This document shows positions 58,585 to 64,000 of a stretch of 64,000 bases of DNA, one piece after another; the first letter of the stretch is position 1, and every line of letters begins with the position of its first letter. A program made the position numbers and the translations under genes. The stretch spans positions 71,422,914 to 71,486,913 of the forward strand of contig CP154956.1 in the NCBI GenBank assembly GCA_039621445.1. Direction: 5' to 3'. Source of the stretch: Euglena gracilis. Its lineage: Eukaryota; Euglenida; Euglenophyceae; Euglenales. The notes below the pieces were generated by a model. It saw only the letters and a program-made list of their open reading frames with translations, did not search any database and was not told the DNA's origin.

Positions 58585-59079
58585 TGAGCTGAAGTGAGAT
58601 GCGGTTTGAGTGCGTGGTGCCCTTAATTTGTCAGTGCACAAGTTCCCTGCTGATGACACGCCTGGGCCACACAAAACTGAACATTTTTTCCCACCAGTCA
58701 ACCCCTGCTGAGCGATACTCAGAAGTTTTGTTTGAGGCGATGGGGAAACAGAACGCAACTTTGTTTTGGAATTTTTTGTAAGACCGTTTGCAGGCGGATC
58801 TCCTCGCACATCGAGACGTCGGTCATCACGTGAAATTGTTCATGAACAAGTTTGGGGGAGAGGGAGGGGTATTTCGAGAAGTTATTGAACGATAGCAGTG
58901 GGTGGTTATCTGCCTACTCCGTTTTTTTTTTGCACGGGTTTCCGCCCAGATGTGGTTTGGGCGGAAACCTGCGTGGAACTTCTTCCTGTCCCGATGGGTT
59001 GTGTCTGTGATGTATATCGAAGTGTCGGTGTCGGTGGTGGTGCGCGGCGACATAATTTTTTGAAAGTTGGGCGGGACAG

Positions 59080-59260
59080 CTGCGCCTTGGCAGCAAGCAC
59101 CCGAGCAGGCGGAAACCCACCTTGCATTTGAGCAGGAGGTGGACACCCTCCTCCCCAATGAGGAGGCGGACATGTCCCCCCTGGCCGGTGGAAGGCACCG
59201 TCTGCAGGGAAAAGAGTGGAACGCGTGTGTCAGTTGCCAGGCTGGGTGTGCTGCAGTAGA
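59080..59260 (+). CDS. Possible exon, unrecognised
   Basis: Frame reads APEQAETHLAFEQEVDTLLP then NEEADMSPLAGGRHRLQGKE, an acidic, helical-looking segment with protein-like residue use. Borders are not clear. Confidence 0.42.
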
Positions 59261-59399
59261 GGTGATATTTTTGCTGTCTCTGAAAGACAGCCAAAAACCT
59301 GAGAGGAACAAAAGCACCTCCCAGAGCCCTCCTCCTGGAATCCAATGGTTTTGGTGGCCCAAAATCAGGGTTCGGGGATGGCTGGCAAAGACATGAATC

Positions 59400-61085
59400 A
59401 TGATACGGAGAAATCAAAAAAGGCAGCAATCAAAAAATTTCGGCGGTTTTCGGAAGGAGTTCTTCAAGTTCTGAAAAATTGAAGGACTTTTTAATTGTTC
59501 TTTGACAGAGTTTTACAGCATTTTTCCTTTGAAAAGTTGCAGTTTTTGCTTAAATTCAGATAAAATGCCCACCTCTTTTTTTCTGGCTCTTCTTTCTTCG
59601 GGGTCGGCAACATGCCTCCGAAGGAGGCTATGGTGGTCTCCACAGTTAGAAGCCGTGTGGGAGGGGGGTACACCACTGTGATCCCTCATGATTTCTCTGA
59701 CCTCACAGCTGGTATGCCCCCCTCCATCTCTCGTTCGTTGTGTCTGTGCAAACCCCGTTTCCATCCGAACTCATAAAAGCTGACCAAGCCTCAGTGCTCA
59801 AGTCAGACAAGTCAGCTGTTGGCCTCCAGAGCAGGTACTCTGTGTTTTCGTTTAAATGGATAACCGCCCACGTCGTCTCTTGGTCCAACCCAACCCCATG
59901 CCAACCCCTCCATGGTGTTTTTAAATTAGTGTGGGGATGGTCAGGCAGTTAACCGCCTGAAACAAAATTGTTGGTGGTGGAAAGACTTTGTGGGTTTTGG
60001 CTAATACCGGATGCTACGAGTGCAGAGTTTCATAAATCAGGTACTTCTTCTCTTTTTGTTTTTGGACAGTTTTAGACAGGAGCCTTTCTCTATCCAGTGC
60101 GTTGGCGAAGACAGGATATCGTCGGGCGGGGCCTGCCCACGTCGTCAGGGAGTTCTCCAGCTACCATTGGCTGTGGCGTTACTGTCCCCCATTCCAGAGA
60201 CCCCAGCAGGCAATGGCGCCTGGCCTATGCCAGTCTCGACACAGGGGGAGGGGAGGGCAACACCACCAGAGCACCACCATTGTTTCTTGTTCAATCCAGA
60301 CGGATTCCCGCCTACGTTAAGTCGCCATACATTCACCATGTATAACACAAGGCGGATTCCCTCCTACCAATCATCAACTGTTTGTATTGTGGTGGGTGGT
60401 GGTAATCCGTGTACCATTCTTTGTTTTCACTTGTAGGCGGTAATCTGCATACAAGTTTATTCTGCCCGGATATCTGCCTAAACATTTAAGTCTGTTTCTC
60501 TGATACCTCTTGTTTCATTTCAGGCGGTTATCCCCGCACACTTGTAGTGTGCAATTCCCAAACACTGTTATTGACATAAACCATGGAGACACAGCCCCAT
60601 GTTATACCCATTCAAAGTCAGTGTTTTTTCAACCTATTTCAAACAATTCCAACACATCCTCAAATCACACAATTCTCACAGAATTGTAAAGTGTTTGGGC
60701 GGATAACCGCTCAAAACCACGTCCGGAAAATTTTGGCCCAAAGTCGCCATCCCCCCTGAACCTAAATTTTTTTGTCCTTTTAGGGAGGTTTTAAAACACT
60801 CAAAAGACGTCAAAAAACACAAAAATTGGTTGGGCAATTAGCGCCGCCTAAGACAGTGCAGGAATTACCAGAGCAGCTCACCCGGCCAGGGAGGGGGGGG
60901 GCAACACAAGAGCACTGGAGTAAGGGGTCCCTGGCACTCACCACAGGAGGCGAAGTTAGCGCCGGCCATGAGCAGACATGAAGACTCAGTGCAACCCAGG
61001 GGGAGGCATCCCCCTCTCCTTCCCCGGGGCGTTGGAGTTAGGAATCTGCACACATTTGGCGGCATTGTCCCAAGCAATCCACCGC
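59400..61085. other. Probable introns of the signal-peptide gene
   Basis: A GC-richer patch at 60090-60300 is open in all three + frames and may hold an exon (for example VREFSSYHWLWRYCPP). Elsewhere GCGG(T/A)TA(T/A)CCGC-like phrases recur (60431, 60523, 60700). No domain recognised. Confidence 0.35.
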
Positions 61086-61379
61086 CGTGGGTTGGAAGGG
61101 GTTCCTCGCTACACTCCCGGCTGGGGGGGGCCACTGTTGGCCTTGCTGGACCGTCCTGATGGTGGCCCTGCTGCTCGCTGCGCAGAGCAAGGTGCGCGCC
61201 CTCGCCCCTGAGCCCACTGTGGCCATCATTGTACCGGACGCGGTGGCCAGAGCCTCCCGGGCTGGGCTGCAACCCATCCCATTGCCTTTCTGCCCAATGC
61301 CCCCCCCCCCAATGTGCCCAGACCTGCTGTTTTTGGGGTCGGTTGCCAACTACTGGGGGGTGTCGTGATGCTGCTGCAG

Positions 61380-61388
61380 GAACACCAG

Positions 61389-61479
<91 letters not shown>

Positions 61480-61490
61480 CACACACTTTC
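61380..61490. repeat. (CA)n microsatellite
   Basis: About 95 bases of CA dinucleotides with one CG interruption. Confidence 0.98.
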
Positions 61491-61585
61491 GGGAAAATTG
61501 AGTGGGCCCCCCGGGAGAAAATTGAGTGGGACCCAGGAGGTGGGTGGGGGACCCCCCTCCCCCGGTCTTAAAAAAGCCCCCCAGG
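61487..61585. repeat. Family E fragment
   Basis: GAAAATTGAGTGGGCCCCCC, then a second GAAAATTGAGTGGG, then CGGTCTTAAAAAAGCCCCCC, matching the right half of family E. Its left half is missing at the microsatellite border. Confidence 0.7.
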
Positions 61586-62130
61586 CTGGGAGGTGAGTGG
61601 CCTCCAGCGCATCCCAGCTTGCCGTTGAGAGGCAGCGTGCCACACCTGTTCCTCACAAGGTTGGAGACGTCCGGCGCAGCAAAGGCACGGAGAGCAGAGG
61701 CTGGCAACACACTTCAACTGCATGAAAAACTGCGGCTGGCTTCTGCACAATGTGTTCCAGGAAGAAGGGGCCAAATGTTTGTCGGGACAGGGTGCAATTG
61801 AGGGGTCACCGTCGGGGATGACCAGGGCAGGCTGGCACAACCCCGACGGGGGGTTTGTTGTGGCCCAAAAATATTGCTTACGATGGTTGTTTGCAGGCTT
61901 TTCAGCGCCTTTGGCGCTGAACCACCATTTGGCCGAGTGCCCAGGCACTTTTAGGCCCGACCGCCCTCCCTCTGGGGAGGGGAGGTCTGGTCTACGGGCC
62001 TTGGAATGCCTGCCCAGGCACCCCCTCGTTTGGGCGGGGTCGGCGCCTTAAAATTCAGGCACTCAACCCTCCCAATGACTCTGACCTCTCTGATCTGTGG
62101 TCTGATCTCTCCCCCCACCCCTCCCCTCCG

Positions 62131-62227
62131 TCCAGGCACCTCTAGCTAAAATGGCCTAAAATGGCCTTAAATGGCCTAAAATGGCCTAAAATGAGGAAAT
62201 TTTTGGGCTTGGCTATAGGTACCTGCC
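62131..62227. repeat. AAAATGGCCT tandem block, copy 2
   Basis: Starts CCAGGCACCTCTAGC, five CTAAAATGGC-type units, then GGGCTTGGCTATAGGTACCT. The GGCACC start and GGTACCTGCC end are inverted, so this may be a very short mobile element also present within the family R element. Confidence 0.8.
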
Positions 62228-62259
62228 TCCGTCCTGCAAGCCCCAACCCCTGGGGGCAG

Positions 62260-62387
62260 CCCCCAAGGCCCACGCCCGCCACATGCGGTCGGCGGAGGAC
62301 GTGTACCGCCAGGTGGCCGCCTACCCGTGGAAGCCCGGCTACGCCCACGCCCCCACCGCCACCAAACCCGCACCCCCTCCCGAGTAA
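62260..62387 (+). CDS. Terminal exon, unrecognised protein
   Basis: Acceptor TGGGGGCAG. The frame reads KAHARHMRSAEDVYRQVAAY, PWKPGYAHAPTATKPAPPPE and TAA (62385-62387), with strong GC-rich codon use. It may end the signal-peptide gene that opens at 58316, but the intermediate exons are not established. No family recognised. Confidence 0.65.
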
Positions 62388-62399
62388 TTTTGCCATACC

Positions 62400-63020
62400 C
62401 CTCCAGACAGTTGCCGAATAATGTGGCTGGTGGCTGGGGCTGGGGGGGGGGGTGGCAAAAGATGGTTCGAGCACACGGGGGTGGGGAATTCGTAAAGAAT
62501 TGGTACAACGCTGCCAAATTTTCGCCACAATTTTCCAAAGATTTTTGCCAGTTTACACTTTCTTTGACCAAATGGTGCCTTCAGCTCATGTCCATGGACA
62601 TTTCGCCCTAATTTTGTCCCATGAATCTAAGATTTTATGTTCTTGCAAAGCCCACCAAATTTTTCCCAACATTTTTCAACCATGGCAACAAAAATAATTT
62701 CAATTTCTTGGTCACAATCATCACTTGTCCAGGTCAATTTTTTTACTCGGTCAATTTATTACCCAATCTAGGAGTTTTGATCTTTTCCAGTTGCCCGAAA
62801 AACAGCTGGGTGGCATTGGGCTTTTGAACTTTGCCTTGGTGGGTGCCAGAAATAGGCCTAGAGTGGTTAAAGATGGGTCTAAAATGTATGCCACCCACGT
62901 CAAATTCTACTGGAAATTTTTTTGCAAACTCCGCAGTTTGCTACAATTTCTGCACTTTCCTCAAATTTTCCACGTTTTCACCCGAATTTTCATGCATTTT
63001 TTAATCCCCCCTTAATTGAA
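62400..63020. other. AT-rich DNA after a terminal exon
   Basis: T-rich text with no family repeat or exon recognised; consistent with 3' flank. Confidence 0.45.
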
Positions 63021-63024
63021 GCAC

Positions 63025-63200
63025 GGGTGCGCTCATAGCGGACCGCCGCCTCTGGCGGCGGACGGTGTGCTTCTATTTGGACCCTACCTGCACGATTATT
63101 GTTGATTTCCTTTAGAAATCCATCAAAATGGGGGGTGCGCTCGTGGCGGACCGCCGCCTTCGGCGGCAGCGGGTGCGCTTTTATTTGGACCCTGCACTGG
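63025..63200. repeat. Direct duplication with GGCGG hairpins
   Basis: GGTGCGCTCATAGCGGACCG at 63026 recurs as GGTGCGCTCGTGGCGGACCG at 63136. Each is followed by a CGCCGCC..GGCGGCGG-type hairpin and CTATTTGGACCC or TTATTTGGACCC. Spacing about 110 bases. Confidence 0.9.
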
Positions 63201-63694
63201 TAGTGGCCCCGTGCTTCTATTGGGGGCCTTTTCTCCCTAAACCACATCAACTTGAAATGGAGGATGCGATGTCTTTTGGCTGTTCCAATGGTTCACAAGG
63301 CAAGGGGGGAACAGGAGTGCTTTTTTTGCCTTTATTGCGTTATTTTTCCAAACTGTGACAAAAACAATTTTGCACTTTTTTTTCCAGTTTTTGATTGTTT
63401 TCCATTTTCTGTTGTGAATGCAAAACCATTTTTTTTGGAGACCTGAAAATTGAAAATGACAGTTTAAAGGAGACACCGTTTTTGAATAATGAAGAAACAG
63501 AGATTTCAAAAACTTCTGCGCTCCCTCCAACAAAAATTGCATTCTTCTGTTACCAATTCTCCAACAATTTTACATAGTTTTCCATAGTTTTCCCGTTTTC
63601 CAAAGTTTCATCCAGTTTTCCCAAATGCCTTCGATGTTCGAGTATGTACATGCCTTCGAATTCAGGTGTAATTTTCCGTCTGAATATCATATAC

Positions 63695-63745
63695 CTCTGA
63701 TTTTATTTTATTTTATTTTTATTTTATTTATTTTATTTTTCCCCA
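63695..63745. repeat. (TTTTA)n simple repeat
   Basis: About ten TTTTA/TTTAT units. Confidence 0.95.
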
Positions 63746-63809
63746 GCCAGCCCAAAGCCTTTTTCTATCCTCTGAACTAATCCCCCAGGGGTCTATAAGC
63801 GATGGCTTC

Positions 63810-63895
63810 ACACACACGCACGCACGCATGCATGCACGCACGCACGCATGCATGCACACACGGACACACGGGCACACAATAATTAACACACACAC
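63810..63895. repeat. GCAC/GCAT and CA simple repeat
   Basis: Mixed GCAC, GCAT and CACA units. Confidence 0.93.
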
Positions 63896-63937
63896 ATCAG
63901 TCAGTGGGGGTGTGTCCCTGCCAACTTGTCTTGGGCC

Positions 63938-64000
63938 CCACCTATCCCCCTGCGGCCGCTGGAGGGCCCCCCTGCCATACTGGCGCGGTACCGGGCGGAG
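63938..64000 (+). CDS. Possible partial exon at window end
   Basis: One frame reads IPLRPLEGPPAILARYRAE to the last base. GC-rich and protein-like, but cut by the window edge. Confidence 0.35.

Overview
Kind of genome. The window is nuclear DNA of a eukaryote with large, repeat-packed introns. Short GC-rich exons (about 70-320 bases) have GT..AG borders and joined reading phases, and are separated by kilobases of transposon debris, microsatellites and runs of C or G. There are no operons, no ribosome-binding sites and no bacterial-type gene packing. GC-rich coding DNA, hAT-like and TA-target mini-elements and TTAGGG-type motifs suggest a protist or alga with a bloated genome. I cannot name the lineage from sequence alone. 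All recognisable coding DNA is on the + strand.

Layout. (1) About 3.8-18.4 kb: scattered exons encoding ankyrin repeats (at least thirteen partial or whole repeats). (2) About 21.1-33.5 kb: exons for a Ser/Pro-rich linker, then a small unrecognised folded region. (3) 34.1-42.24 kb: exons for an ADP-ribosylglycohydrolase (DraG/ARH) domain ending at a clear stop. Splice phases agree at every junction I could test from 23402 to 32635 and from 34115 to 42241, so (2) and (3) look like one gene. The ankyrin exons may be its N-terminal part or a separate gene. The ARH domain keeps the family scaffold but lacks the acidic metal-binding residues, so it looks like a pseudoenzyme. (4) 45.6-48.4 kb, 53.0 kb and 55.5 kb: isolated exon-like segments of unrecognised genes. 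(5) 58.3-62.4 kb: a probable secreted or membrane protein gene beginning with a signal peptide and ending in a clear last exon. (6) The last 60 bases look like the start of another exon.

Repeats dominate the DNA. Four hAT-like non-autonomous families (here B, C, D, R) have termini beginning CAGG and 8-bp target duplications that I could match by eye at several copies; a fifth (E) is similar with weaker duplications. Other families insert at TA (A, and a similar element at 13.4 kb). There are foldback blocks with TTAGGG motifs, two composite elements bounded by inverted arrays of a 43-bp palindromic unit, a nearly perfect 294-bp palindrome, a broken Ty3/gypsy-like reverse transcriptase fragment and many microsatellites. 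A GGCGC..GCGCC mini-hairpin recurs inside otherwise unrelated families. Long open frames inside microsatellites and 43-bp arrays are not genes.
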